Of a stretch of 64,000 bases of DNA, positions 10,051-18,754 are shown piece after piece. Each line of letters starts with the position of its first letter. Within the stretch, counting starts at the first letter, position 1. Source of the stretch: Roseibium algicola (GTDB taxonomy: Bacteria; Pseudomonadota; Alphaproteobacteria; Rhizobiales; Stappiaceae); assembly GCF_001999245.1 (NCBI RefSeq), contig NZ_CP019632.1, positions 1 through 64,000 on the forward strand. Direction: 5' to 3'. Under the pieces are notes generated by a model, which saw nothing but the letters and a program-made list of their open reading frames with translations, ran no database searches and was not told the DNA's origin. The position numbers and the translations under genes are program-made.

Positions 10051-10467
10051 CTACGCTTCAAAGAGCGTTTGGATAATCGGACAGGTCGGGACATCTCCCT
10101 TGGCGCATTCAGACGCCATTTTAGTCAGAGCCTTCTCCAGCTTCTTCAGGTGCTGAATCTTTTCCCTCACAGAGCTCAGGTGTTCCATTGTCATGGCATG
10201 CACCTCACCGCAACTGATGCCTTTCTGGTCGACCATTTTCAGCATCTCGCGGATCTCGTCGATGCTGAACCCGAGTTCCCGGCTCCGCTTGATAAACGAC
10301 AAACGTTGAAGGTGGTCGTGGGTGTATTGCCGGTTGCCTCCGGCGGTCCGGTCAGGCTTGGGCATCAATTCAATGCGTTCATAGTACCGGATCGTCTCGA
10401 TATTGACACCGGCTTCGCTGGACATTGCCCCAATCGGATAGCCTCGCGCGTTCGTGATCCCGGACAT
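10051..10467 (-). CDS. merR: MerR-family mercury-responsive regulator
   Basis: 138-aa MerR regulator: N-terminal winged helix (ETIRYYERIELMPKPDR), dimerisation helix, and the three metal-binding cysteines of Hg-type MerR (SC before GEVHAM, then SEC and VPTC in the C-terminal loop). ATG at 10467 is chosen because AAGGAG lies eight bases upstream; the longer reading has no such site. Transcribed divergently from merT across a shared promoter-operator. Confidence 0.92.
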   Translation of the reverse strand: MSGITNARGYPIGAMSSEAGVNIETIRYYERIELMPKPDRTAGGNRQYTHDHLQRLSFIKRSRELGFSIDEIREMLKMVDQKGISCGEVHAMTMEHLSSVREKIQHLKKLEKALTKMASECAKGDVPTCPIIQTLFEA

Positions 10468-10479
10468 GAGAGAAACTCC

Positions 10480-10510
10480 TTGCATCTGTAGTGACTACAG
10501 ACGGTAAGCC
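10480..10510 (+). promoter_or_regulatory. MerR-controlled mer promoter/operator
   Basis: -35 TTGCAT at 10480-10485 and -10-like TAAGCC at 10505-10510 are separated by 19 bp, the over-long spacer characteristic of MerR-activated promoters. The spacer contains the perfect dyad CTGTAG-TGA-CTACAG (10486-10500), the expected MerR dimer site. Confidence 0.9.
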
Positions 10511-10542
10511 TTCCCCATAGTCAGATCAATGGGGGTGCCGGA

Positions 10543-10929
10543 ATGACGACGGACATACATCCAGTGACCAAAAGAGAAACAGACCTTGGTGCGAAGGCCG
10601 CTACCGCCGGCGGCATACTTGGCGCACTTGCAATGACGTCCTGCTGTATTCTGCCTCTGGTTCTTTTCAGCCTCGGGGCCACAGGCGCCTGGATCGGTCA
10701 GCTTGGTGCGCTCACCCAGTACAAATGGATCTTTTTCGCGTTTGCCGGAGGCGCACTCGGCTATGGGTTCTGGAAGGTTTACAGGCCGACGCCGCAGGCC
10801 TGCGATGATGGGAGTTGCGACCGCCCCCTGCAAAAGCGGTTCATGAAAAGAGCACTGTGGAGCGCAACTTTCGTTGTCGCGCTCTCCTTGGCCTTCCCGT
10901 ACCTCGCTCCGCCGCTGCTCGGCTACTGA
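10543..10929 (+). CDS. merT: Mercuric ion transporter MerT
   Basis: 128-aa inner-membrane protein with three hydrophobic segments that moves Hg(II) into the cytoplasm. The adjacent cysteine pair SCC (C34-C35) sits in the first membrane helix, and a second pair (ACDDGSC) lies in the loop after helix two, as in MerT. First gene of the mer operon, directly downstream of the MerR promoter. Confidence 0.92.
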   Translation: MTTDIHPVTKRETDLGAKAATAGGILGALAMTSCCILPLVLFSLGATGAWIGQLGALTQYKWIFFAFAGGALGYGFWKVYRPTPQACDDGSCDRPLQKRFMKRALWSATFVVALSLAFPYLAPPLLGY

Positions 10930-10942
10930 GAAAGGATCCTCC

Positions 10943-11254
10943 ATGAAAAAGACGTTTATGACACTTGCCGTTTTGTTCCTGGCAACCGGAGCAACACACG
11001 CAGAAGAACGAAAAGCGCGGATCGAGGTCACTGGCCTTTGGTGCCCGTCTTGTTCTTACATCGTCGGCGAGGCGCTGCAGAAATCCGAGAGCGTCGCGAT
11101 ATTGAATTTCCAAGAACACGAAGATGGCCGGTCCGGTGTCTACACAATCACGTTCGACGATGCTGTGACGGATTTGGGGGAGATCGCCGCACAACCTGCT
11201 GCATACGGGTACACGGCGGTATTGCTGGACGATGGAACGAACTCCGGAAGTTGA
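10943..11254 (+). CDS. merP: MerP-like periplasmic mercury-binding protein
   Basis: 103-aa secreted protein: signal peptide ending THA, then one heavy-metal-associated fold. The metal site reads GLWCPSC instead of the usual GMTCAAC, keeping C-x2-C. ATG at 10943 follows AAAGGATCC. Position between merT and the downstream transporters supports a Hg shuttle role; the altered site leaves room for a different metal preference. Confidence 0.8.
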   Translation: MKKTFMTLAVLFLATGATHAEERKARIEVTGLWCPSCSYIVGEALQKSESVAILNFQEHEDGRSGVYTITFDDAVTDLGEIAAQPAAYGYTAVLLDDGTNSGS

Positions 11255-11257
11255 CCT

Positions 11258-11512
11258 GTGAGTGACAAACCCTTGGGAATGATGCTGGCGACGGCGGTTG
11301 CCGCTCCCGTCATGATTGTCTGCTGCGGTGGCGGTCTGGCGTTCGTCGGTTCCGCGGCAACAGGATTGATTGCCCACTTTTCCGGTTCCGGTGTCGTGTT
11401 GTCGGTGCTGACTGCCGCAATCGCAGGTTTTCTCGCTTATTTCCTGCGCCAAAGGTCGCGACTGTCGGCCGGGGAAGGCTGCGGAGAAGACAATAGGAAA
11501 AATATGAAATGA
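11258..11512 (+). CDS. Small CC-motif membrane protein of the mer operon
   Basis: 84-aa protein (GTG start at 11258) with two predicted membrane helices. The first carries VCCGGG (C22-C23), resembling the vicinal cysteine pair in the first helices of MerT and MerF; a further Cys lies near the C-terminus. It is not MerC or MerE by sequence. Placed between merP and merF and overlapping merF by four bases, so a third Hg transporter is a reasonable inference. Confidence 0.6.
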   Translation: MSDKPLGMMLATAVAAPVMIVCCGGGLAFVGSAATGLIAHFSGSGVVLSVLTAAIAGFLAYFLRQRSRLSAGEGCGEDNRKNMK

Positions 11513-11736
11513 ACAACAAGCTCCTGGCGACAGGGGTAATAGGTACAGTGATCGCTGCGCTTTGCTGCTTCACACCGGTTCTCGTCGTATTGTTCGGTGC
11601 CGTTGGGCTGTCAGCCTTCGTTGGCCTTCTTGACTACGTCCTGTTGCCCGCTCTCCTCGCCTTTGTACTTCTCACACTCTATGCGCTTGTTCGCAATGCA
11701 CGACGCCAACGCAACGAAGGAAACCGGAATGTCTGA
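11509..11736 (+). CDS. merF: Mercury transporter MerF
   Basis: 75-aa two-helix inner-membrane transporter. The N-terminal helix holds ALCCFTPVLVVLFGAVGLSA with the C19-C20 pair, and LDYVLLPAL follows, as in MerF. The second vicinal CC pair found near the C-terminus of well-studied MerF proteins is missing; the tail is Arg/Asn-rich instead. Overlaps merA. Confidence 0.9.
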   Translation: MNNKLLATGVIGTVIAALCCFTPVLVVLFGAVGLSAFVGLLDYVLLPALLAFVLLTLYALVRNARRQRNEGNRNV

Positions 11737-13153
11737 CTGTTGTTCGAAGAGGAACGGATCCTACCACCTGGCTGTGGTCGGCGCGGGCTCAGCCGGGTTC
11801 TCGGCCGCGATCACGGCGGCCGAGGAAGGTGCCCGGGTTGCCCTGATCGGTCACGGCGTCATAGGAGGAACTTGCGTCAATGTCGGTTGCGTGCCGTCGA
11901 AGGCGATGATCCGGGCTATGGAGATCATGCACGCGCCAAAAGCCGCTCGAAGATTTGACGGGATAGAGGCGACGGCGCAGATCACGGATTGGGCCGCCGT
12001 AATCCGCCAGAAACAGGCGCTGGTCGATGACCTGCGAGCTGCAAAATATATCGACGTCCTGCCCCAACACAACAACATCGCCTATCTGGAAGGTGAGGCT
12101 CGTTTCATTGCCGGCGGGCAGCTGACCTTGGAAGGAGAGGTCATCAAAGCTGAGAAGATCCTCCTTGCCACGGGATCCCGGCCGCAGGTGCCTGACATTC
12201 CCGGAATGGCCCAGGTACGCCCTCACGACAGCACATCAATTCTCGATGTTCAGAAGCGCCCGGAATCTTTGATTGTCATGGGAGGCGGATACATCGGTGT
12301 CGAATTGGCGCAAGTTTTTGCCCGTGCGGGTACGCGCGTCACCATTGTGAGCCGCCGAGGATTGCTGCCGGAGGCGGAACCGGAAATCGGTGATGCGCTG
12401 ACGCGGGCGTTTGAAGACGAAGGCATTGTCGTCCAAACCATCAAGAGCTACACAGAAGTTTTGATGCGTGACGGCCGCATTGCACTGAGGGTCGAAACCG
12501 AACATGGAACCGGAATCCTGGAAGCGGAGGACCTTCTTCTTGCGACAGGTCGTACGCCCAACACGCAAAATCTTGCGTTGGACCTGGCCGGAATCGCCAC
12601 CGACCAGCGTGGCGCGATCCTTGTCGATGACCGGATGCGTACCAGCCAGAAAAACATCTACGCCGCCGGCGATGTAACCGGACGTGATCAATTCGTGTAT
12701 ATGGCAGCCTACGGTGCCAAACTGGCCGCGAAAAACGCGATGAACGCCGATAGCTTGGTCTATGACAATGCTACCATGCCGGCAATCGTCTTCTCCGATC
12801 CCCAGGTTGCAAGCGTCGGTTTCACTGAGGCCGCCGCGAAGGTTGCCGGCCACACTGTTCGCACTTCAGTCTTGTCGCTCGAGCACGTTCCTCGAGCACT
12901 CGCAGCCCGGGACACGCGCGGGCTCATCAAACTTGTCGCGGACGGAAACACCAAGCGGTTGCTCGGGGCACATATACTTGCTCCGGAAGGTGCCGACAGT
13001 ATCCAGACCGCGGCGATGGCGCTCAAGGCGGGAATGACATACGAAGAGCTCGGCGCGATGATCTTCCCATACCTCACAACGGTTGAAGGGTTGAAGCTTG
13101 CTGCGCAGACTTTCGAAAAGGATGTAGCGGCTCTCAGCTGTTGTGCAGGTTGA
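11729..13153 (+). CDS. merA: Mercuric reductase MerA (short form)
   Basis: 474-aa FAD/NAD(P)H disulfide oxidoreductase that reduces Hg(II) to Hg(0). FAD-binding GAGSAG near residue 18, redox pair GTCVNVGC (C49, C54), NAD-binding GGGYIGVELAQ, the AAGDVTG motif, and the C-terminal vicinal pair SCCAG that delivers Hg. It lacks the N-terminal MerP-like domain of longer MerA proteins. Start ATG at 11729 overlaps merF. Confidence 0.97.
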   Translation: MSDCCSKRNGSYHLAVVGAGSAGFSAAITAAEEGARVALIGHGVIGGTCVNVGCVPSKAMIRAMEIMHAPKAARRFDGIEATAQITDWAAVIRQKQALVDDLRAAKYIDVLPQHNNIAYLEGEARFIAGGQLTLEGEVIKAEKILLATGSRPQVPDIPGMAQVRPHDSTSILDVQKRPESLIVMGGGYIGVELAQVFARAGTRVTIVSRRGLLPEAEPEIGDALTRAFEDEGIVVQTIKSYTEVLMRDGRIALRVETEHGTGILEAEDLLLATGRTPNTQNLALDLAGIATDQRGAILVDDRMRTSQKNIYAAGDVTGRDQFVYMAAYGAKLAAKNAMNADSLVYDNATMPAIVFSDPQVASVGFTEAAAKVAGHTVRTSVLSLEHVPRALAARDTRGLIKLVADGNTKRLLGAHILAPEGADSIQTAAMALKAGMTYEELGAMIFPYLTTVEGLKLAAQTFEKDVAALSCCAG

Positions 13154-13210
13154 CAGGGGCAGTCTTGAGCTTCCAGCAGGTAGAACTTGTATAAACGGCA
13201 AAGAACCTGA

Positions 13211-13891
13211 TTGGAAACCGCGTTGGACCTGACCTTTCAAACATTCAGTCTGGCATTTGGTCTTGGACTGCTGGGTTTTATCGAACCCTGCACGATCGGT
13301 GCGCACCTCATATTCGTAAACCGGCAATTACAAAATCCGTCTGAATATCGACTGGTGGCAGTAAGTACCTTCATTCTTGCACGCGTTATCGTCATGGCCG
13401 GCTTTGGCGGGGCTATTGTCATGTTGGGCCAAATGTTGATCGGGGTTCAGACCGGCTTCTGGCTGGTGTTTGGGGCCCTTTACCTGGCCCTGGGTCTGTT
13501 CATGATTGCAGGCTTTGGCCGGATTTTGCGCCGAAAGTTCGAGGTCGCTCCGGAGCGCTGGCGAATTGCCGGAAATCCACTCCTGCAGGGGCTCGCCTTT
13601 GGTTTGAACATTCCTGCATGTGCGGCGCCGATCCTATTCGCTCTTATAGGAACAGTGGCACTTACCGGTTCCCCTGTCTCTGGCGTAGTGCTGATGGGTA
13701 CTTTCGCACTGGCCCTGTCTGTGCCGCTTCTGCCGCTGACCGTTTGGCCACGCTCTGCGGGTTTTCTTTCCCGGATGGCGGACTGGTTGAGGGCACGGCG
13801 CTGGATTCTCGGCCTAGTATTCGTCCTGCTTGGCATTTGGTCGATATGGTTCGGCCTTTTTGTCGATCCTGCGGACTGGAGCGGAAGGTGA
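13211..13891 (+). CDS. CcdA/DsbD-like membrane thiol transporter
   Basis: 226-aa protein with six hydrophobic segments. Each half has one membrane-embedded cysteine near proline (IEPCTIGA and NIPACAAP), the arrangement used by CcdA-type proteins to pass electrons across the inner membrane. No good ATG is available; TTG at 13211 is the likeliest start, making the exact N-terminus uncertain. It opens the copper/thiol block behind merA. Confidence 0.72.
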   Translation: METALDLTFQTFSLAFGLGLLGFIEPCTIGAHLIFVNRQLQNPSEYRLVAVSTFILARVIVMAGFGGAIVMLGQMLIGVQTGFWLVFGALYLALGLFMIAGFGRILRRKFEVAPERWRIAGNPLLQGLAFGLNIPACAAPILFALIGTVALTGSPVSGVVLMGTFALALSVPLLPLTVWPRSAGFLSRMADWLRARRWILGLVFVLLGIWSIWFGLFVDPADWSGR

Positions 13892-14023
13892 CGCCGCGCC
13901 GAAGATTTTGGCATGTTGTCGGTACCTTCCCGGCCATCCTTCTTTACGGCCCGCTCGGTTCAAGAGCAGTCTTCAACAAAACGTAAGTCGACAGGTTTCG
14001 CATTTTCCGGTAATGAGCGTCTT

Positions 14024-14362
14024 ATGACGAGGTATGTCCGAATCTTCATGATCGTGCTGCTCGCTGCTTTCGCGGCGGGAACCGTGGCGCATGCCGCGGG
14101 TTCAGCCAAAATGACCATGAAGATGGCTTTTGTCTTAGGCGACGGGACGGACATTGGCGATTGCAAGGATTGCCTGGACGACAAGAACGCTGCGCAACAG
14201 TGCGATAACGTATGTATCTCGCCGATCCTGGCAGTAGTGCCCCTGGGACAATTCACCTTGCATGGATCACAGGCGGCTGCCGAAAGTCCGGTTCTGCAAA
14301 GCGTGACCGGACGCACTGGTCTGCCGGAACCCTATCCTCCCCGATCAATCATCCTGAGCTGA
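14024..14362 (+). CDS. Small secreted cysteine-rich protein, unknown function
   Basis: 112-aa product with a signal peptide ending AHA. The mature part contains DCKDCLDD and CDNVC, four cysteines that could bind metal or form disulfides. Not recognised as a named family. Immediately upstream of the multicopper oxidase, so a periplasmic metal role is plausible but inferred only from context. Confidence 0.6.
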   Translation: MTRYVRIFMIVLLAAFAAGTVAHAAGSAKMTMKMAFVLGDGTDIGDCKDCLDDKNAAQQCDNVCISPILAVVPLGQFTLHGSQAAAESPVLQSVTGRTGLPEPYPPRSIILS

Positions 14363-14497
14363 CGCCGCGCGGACTTAACTTTCCGGCTAGCGGCGCCCGA
14401 AGTCATGTGCGGTAAAACCGACTGCCCATGATCTCGATATGCTTTGCGCAGAGTGCGCGTTGCTATTCAAGCACCCTCTCAGGATGGTTGGAACGTC

Positions 14498-15979
14498 ATG
14501 GCCATGTATCTGCCGACGCTGACGCGTCGGACATTCCTCACACGCACCGCAGCTTTCTCGGCTGGTGCAGTGCTTCCGGTTCTTGGACTACGAAATGCCC
14601 AGGCGGCCTCCATTAGGGAGTTCCGGCTGAAGGCATCACCGGGACGGACGCAACTCGTTCCGGATACTTATGGAAACACGCCGGTCTGGGCCTACAACGG
14701 CACAGTGCCCGGCCCGGCAATTCGTGTCCGTCAAGGCGATCGCATTCATGTCGTGATCGACAACGGCCTTGAGGAAGAGACCACCGTCCACTGGCACGGT
14801 GTGCGCACGCCGAACGCCATGGACGGCGTGCCGCATCTGACGCAGACGCCGATCGCTCCCGGTGAGACCTTCACCTACGAGTTCGACGCCGTCGATGCCG
14901 GTACCTATTGGTATCACCCTCACTTAAACAGCACGGTGCAGGTGGGGCGCGGTCTCTACGGCCCGCTGATCATCGAGGAATCCGAGCCGGTTCGCGTCGA
15001 CCGAGAACTGATCTGGGTTCTCGACGATTGGCGACTCACCGGGGACGCAGCGATCAGCGACGATTTCGGCAACCCCCATGACTTGATGCATAACGGACGT
15101 ATCGGCAACACGGTCACCGTCAACGGCCGTGTTCCGGAGAGCATTGCGGTCCGTGCTGGAGAGCGCATCCGGCTGCGCCTGATCAATGCTGCCAATGCCC
15201 GGATCTTTGGCCTCGACTTTGCAAACCTCGAGCCGGTTGTGATCGCCCTCGACGGGCAACCCGTGACGCCGCACGCACCGGCGAACGGGCTCGTCACGCT
15301 CGGTCCAGCCATGCGGGTGGACCTGATCCTCGACATGACCGGCCGGCCAGGCAGCCGGGTCTCTGTGGTGGACCGGTTCTACAAGGGACAGGAGTACCGG
15401 TTGGTCGATCTCGCCTATGCGGAAGCGGCGCTCAGGAAAGCTGCTCCTGACTGGCCTCTTGAACTTCAAGACAATCCGCTTGCCGAGCCGGACCTGGGCG
15501 ACGCGATCCGGCACGAGGTCACGTTCAACGGCGGCATGATGGGCCAGATGATCATGGCCGAAATGGGCGGCAGCATGGGGAACGAAGCCTCCGGTGGAAT
15601 GATGGGCAACATGATGAACATGATGCATGGCCGGGGCATCTGGTTCATCAACGGCAAGGCCGCCACCGGTCATGTGATGGACCCGCTGCTGACGGTGCCG
15701 CGCGACAGCACATGCGTCCTGGCAATGACAAACGCAACGGCCTGGCATCATCCAATCCACCTGCACGGACATTCCTTCCGCGTCCTGTCACGGAACGGTC
15801 TGCCTACAACGCATCGTGAGTGGCAAGACACCGTGTTGATGGCACCGCGCGAGAAGGTCGAGATCGCCTTCGTCGCCGACAATCCGGGAGACTGGATGTT
15901 TCACTGCCACATTCTTGAGCACCAGGCCGCTGGCATGATGGGGGTGATCCGCGTTTCCGGAAAAGAGGAGCGGATATGA
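14498..15979 (+). CDS. Multicopper oxidase (CopA/CueO type), Tat-exported
   Basis: About 493 aa. Tat signal TRRTFL near the start. All four copper motifs are visible: HWHG, HPHL in YWYHPHLNST, HPIHLHGH, and HCHILEHQAAGMM. A methionine-rich stretch around MMGNMMNMMHG is typical of copper-tolerance oxidases. It likely oxidises Cu(I) in the periplasm. ATG at 14498 or 14504 gives a proper Tat signal. Its stop overlaps the next gene by four bases. Confidence 0.9.
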   Translation: MAMYLPTLTRRTFLTRTAAFSAGAVLPVLGLRNAQAASIREFRLKASPGRTQLVPDTYGNTPVWAYNGTVPGPAIRVRQGDRIHVVIDNGLEEETTVHWHGVRTPNAMDGVPHLTQTPIAPGETFTYEFDAVDAGTYWYHPHLNSTVQVGRGLYGPLIIEESEPVRVDRELIWVLDDWRLTGDAAISDDFGNPHDLMHNGRIGNTVTVNGRVPESIAVRAGERIRLRLINAANARIFGLDFANLEPVVIALDGQPVTPHAPANGLVTLGPAMRVDLILDMTGRPGSRVSVVDRFYKGQEYRLVDLAYAEAALRKAAPDWPLELQDNPLAEPDLGDAIRHEVTFNGGMMGQMIMAEMGGSMGNEASGGMMGNMMNMMHGRGIWFINGKAATGHVMDPLLTVPRDSTCVLAMTNATAWHHPIHLHGHSFRVLSRNGLPTTHREWQDTVLMAPREKVEIAFVADNPGDWMFHCHILEHQAAGMMGVIRVSGKEERI

Positions 15980-16692
15980 GCCGGGTAGCCCTTTTCCTCG
16001 CCGCGTTGGCCGGCCTTTCAGTCAGTTCGGCCGCACTCGCAGACGGGGACGTGAGGCGTGGTGCGCAGGTCTATCGCGCCTGCGTTGCTTGCCATGCCCT
16101 CGAACCGGGGTTGCATCTCAGCGGCCCGAGCCTCGACAGCTTCCTGGGCCGTACGGCGGGTACGGCGGAGGGGTTTGTTCGTTATTCAAGCGGGCTAAAG
16201 GACGCCGGTATCTTCTGGAACGCGGCTACGCTCGACGGTTGGCTGAAAGACCCGGCGGATATGATCCCTGGTACCTACATGACCTTCCGAGGGATCGACG
16301 ATCCTCAGGCGCGCACCGATCTGCTCGCCTTTCTCGCTATCGCCGGCCAGCCCGCCGGTGGCAAAAAGGTCGTTGATGAAGGACTTATGCCCGCTGGTTG
16401 GTTGCGGGCCGGGGCGCCGGAGCCGATCGGCGAGCCATCGCCGGAGACGCATGTCACGGCAATCCGCCATTGTGGCGACAGCTACTTCATCACCACTGGC
16501 GACGGGCGGGAAACGCCCTACTGGGAGAAGAACATCCGGCTCAAGATCGACAGCGCCGAGACCGGCCCGCCGGTCGGCCTGCCTGTGATCCTTGGTGCTG
16601 GCATGGGCGGTGACCGTTTCTCGGTGATCTTCCGGAGCCTTGCCGATCTCCAACAATTTGTCACGGAAAGCTGCGAGGCACGCCGAACATGA
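15976..16692 (+). CDS. Secreted c-type cytochrome with C-terminal extension
   Basis: 238 aa. Signal peptide ending ALA, then a class I cytochrome c domain with the haem motif CVACH and an axial-ligand candidate Met (MIPGTYM). The last roughly 110 residues form a separate unknown domain containing two cysteines. Likely electron acceptor or partner for the adjacent multicopper oxidase (inference from overlap of the two genes). Confidence 0.82.
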   Translation: MSRVALFLAALAGLSVSSAALADGDVRRGAQVYRACVACHALEPGLHLSGPSLDSFLGRTAGTAEGFVRYSSGLKDAGIFWNAATLDGWLKDPADMIPGTYMTFRGIDDPQARTDLLAFLAIAGQPAGGKKVVDEGLMPAGWLRAGAPEPIGEPSPETHVTAIRHCGDSYFITTGDGRETPYWEKNIRLKIDSAETGPPVGLPVILGAGMGGDRFSVIFRSLADLQQFVTESCEARRT

Positions 16693-17639
16693 AAGATATC
16701 GACATGAGAGTAATGACCCAAAGTTCCTACCGCCTTTCGAGGCGCGCTTTTCTCGGTGCTTTGCTAGTGGGGACTGGCCTCATAAACCTGCCTTTGGGCG
16801 TTCGCAACGCGTTTGCAGCAACCCGTCTGTCAATTGCATTCGATGGCGATGCTTTGATCCTGGCCGGTAAGACTCTTTCCCGCAGCGACGGCTCCGGCGG
16901 CTGGAGGGAGATGCCCGCACCGGCGGTGAACGGCATCTTGTCGCTCGCAACGCACCCGGGCCGGCCTGGCCGGATCGCGGCGGGGCTCGCGGGTGGCGGC
17001 TTCGCTATTTCCGAGGATGGCGCGCGCACTTGGGAGACGAGAAGCACTGGTCTACCCGACGCCCCGGTATCAGCAGTCACCATTGCGGTGGGAGAGCCAA
17101 ATACGATCTACGCGGCCATTCGCGGCGACGGTCTTTGGAAGAGCGAAGATGCCGGTGGCTCTTGGGCCCTCGCGATGGACCGACCGTGGCTGGCGGACGC
17201 AGAGCACGATCTGACGGCATTGGCCTCGGTCGATCTAGCAACGGGCATGGGCGGTATCTGGATCTATGCCGGAACCGAACTTGGTCTCACGCGCGTGCCC
17301 GACTGCTTCTGCCGCTGGCAGGAGGTTCAGCCGGGCGATGCGATGGACGCGCTTGCATCGGGGAAACCGGCTCCGTCGGAAGCGCCCCTTCCCGAAGGTG
17401 GGACAATCAACGGATTGGTCAGCGCGGCATCCCAACCCGCTCGCCTTTACGCCGCGCTGCCTTCGGGCATCTGGAGATCTCAGGACGCCGGAGTCGTGTG
17501 GTCGCAAATATCGGGCACGGCCTCGCTCGCCCTCGCCGTTCACCCCACCAATGCCGATCATGTCGTCGCCATCAGAGGCGATGGCCTTGTCGAAAGCCGC
17601 GATGGCGGCGCGAACTGGACCGCGCTCGCAGGGGCATAA
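16689..17639 (+). CDS. Tat-exported BNR/beta-propeller protein
   Basis: 316 aa with a twin-arginine signal (SRRAFLGALL). The mature part has repeated SEDGARTW, SEDAGGSW, SQDAGVVW and SRDGGANW motifs, i.e. Asp-box (BNR) repeats of a beta-propeller. Enzymatic function cannot be told; such proteins recur in copper/cytochrome clusters. Overlaps the preceding cytochrome by four bases. Confidence 0.75.
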   Translation: MKDIDMRVMTQSSYRLSRRAFLGALLVGTGLINLPLGVRNAFAATRLSIAFDGDALILAGKTLSRSDGSGGWREMPAPAVNGILSLATHPGRPGRIAAGLAGGGFAISEDGARTWETRSTGLPDAPVSAVTIAVGEPNTIYAAIRGDGLWKSEDAGGSWALAMDRPWLADAEHDLTALASVDLATGMGGIWIYAGTELGLTRVPDCFCRWQEVQPGDAMDALASGKPAPSEAPLPEGGTINGLVSAASQPARLYAALPSGIWRSQDAGVVWSQISGTASLALAVHPTNADHVVAIRGDGLVESRDGGANWTALAGA

Positions 17640-17650
17640 TGGAGAATGTC

Positions 17651-18136
17651 ATGAACAAGATAAAAAATGCCGCAGTCGTCGTTGCCGTGTTCGCCGCTGC
17701 GGGTATCGCCTACTGGTCGTTGGGGTCAACCGACGCTCCCCTTCAAAGTGTTGCTGCCGCCACTTCGGGGTCCAAGGAGATCACCATCTGGCGTGATCCG
17801 GGATGTGGGTGTTGCGATGCCTACGCGGTCTATCTGGAAGGCAATGGCTATGTAGTGACGCGCGTCGACGACCGGAATTTTGACAAGCGCTCCATCGAAG
17901 CCGGGGTACCTGAAAAGGGTCTTGGATGCCATTTGGCCGAGATCGACGGTTATATCGTGAGCGGGCTCGTGCCGGCCGAGATCATCGAACGGCTTGTCAC
18001 TGAGCGGCCGGATATCACCGGGATCACCTTGCCCGGCATGCCCGCCAACGCTCCCGGCATGGCTCCATCCAAGACCGGTACGTTGAAGACCTACGCGTTT
18101 GGTGAGGGCGGTGTCTCCGTCTATGCCGATGAATGA
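17651..18136 (+). CDS. DUF411 metal-binding protein
   Basis: 161-aa secreted or membrane-anchored protein (N-terminal hydrophobic segment) with the DUF411 signature: WRDPGCGCCDAY, then GVP and GLGCHLAEIDGYIVSGLVPAEII. DUF411 proteins are copper-associated and common beside multicopper oxidases. GGAG lies six bases before ATG 17651; an in-frame ATG at 17639 overlaps the preceding stop. Confidence 0.85.
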   Translation: MNKIKNAAVVVAVFAAAGIAYWSLGSTDAPLQSVAAATSGSKEITIWRDPGCGCCDAYAVYLEGNGYVVTRVDDRNFDKRSIEAGVPEKGLGCHLAEIDGYIVSGLVPAEIIERLVTERPDITGITLPGMPANAPGMAPSKTGTLKTYAFGEGGVSVYADE

Positions 18137-18140
18137 GTTC

Positions 18141-18272
18141 ATGAGTGAAGCAATAGATGGTGCCAAAATCGGTCTGATGATAGCCGGGGGCCTTTTTGTG
18201 ACGATTCTAGTCTTCGGCGCCGTGATCTTCGGGTTCTACACGTTCGTGAAACACTTGAGGGGGCCGCGATGA
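18141..18272 (+). CDS. 43-aa single-pass membrane peptide
   Basis: ATG at 18141 opens a 43-codon ORF (an in-frame ATG at 18129 would add four residues). The product is a single hydrophobic helix flanked by a short acidic N-terminus and a basic KHLRGPR C-terminus. Its stop overlaps the start of the next cytochrome gene, so translation is probably coupled. Looks like a small membrane anchor or assembly peptide; no family name recognised. Confidence 0.6.
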   Translation: MSEAIDGAKIGLMIAGGLFVTILVFGAVIFGFYTFVKHLRGPR

Positions 18273-18754
18273 GGCGCAAGCTGTTTTTCGTCTCCGCTAT
18301 CGTCGTTTCCGTTCTGTCAGCCATCGGCGCATTCGCGCAACAGGAGGATGGCAAGGAGAAATCGCAAACGGTGACCTTCCTTGGTCAGCCTGTGACGAGC
18401 AAGCAGATTGCCCTGGGTCAGAGGGTCTACGGCGAATACTGCGCTTCCTGCCATGGAGCCAGCCTTGAGGGCCAGCCGGACTGGAAGCGCCGGCTGGAAA
18501 ACGGCCGCATGCAAGCGCCGCCGCACGACGAGACTGGCCACACATGGCATCACTCGGACCAGGATCTGTTTGACATCACAAAGCTCGGCGTTGGCGGTGT
18601 CGTTGCGGGCTATGAGAGCGACATGCCCGCTTTCGGGGACATCCTGAGCGACAAGGAGATCACCGCCGCGCTCGCATTCATCAAGAGCACCTGGCCCGAA
18701 CGCCAGCGGGACGTGCAGGCTCGCATTTCAGCCAAGGACGGGGGTGCTTCATGA
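18269..18754 (+). CDS. Secreted c-type cytochrome
   Basis: 161 aa: signal peptide ending AFA, haem-binding CASCH, and a downstream Met (DMPAF) suitable as axial ligand. Single-haem class I cytochrome. Part of the overlapping run of periplasmic redox genes; a partner of the multicopper oxidase or of the thiol proteins downstream. Confidence 0.87.
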   Translation: MRRKLFFVSAIVVSVLSAIGAFAQQEDGKEKSQTVTFLGQPVTSKQIALGQRVYGEYCASCHGASLEGQPDWKRRLENGRMQAPPHDETGHTWHHSDQDLFDITKLGVGGVVAGYESDMPAFGDILSDKEITAALAFIKSTWPERQRDVQARISAKDGGAS

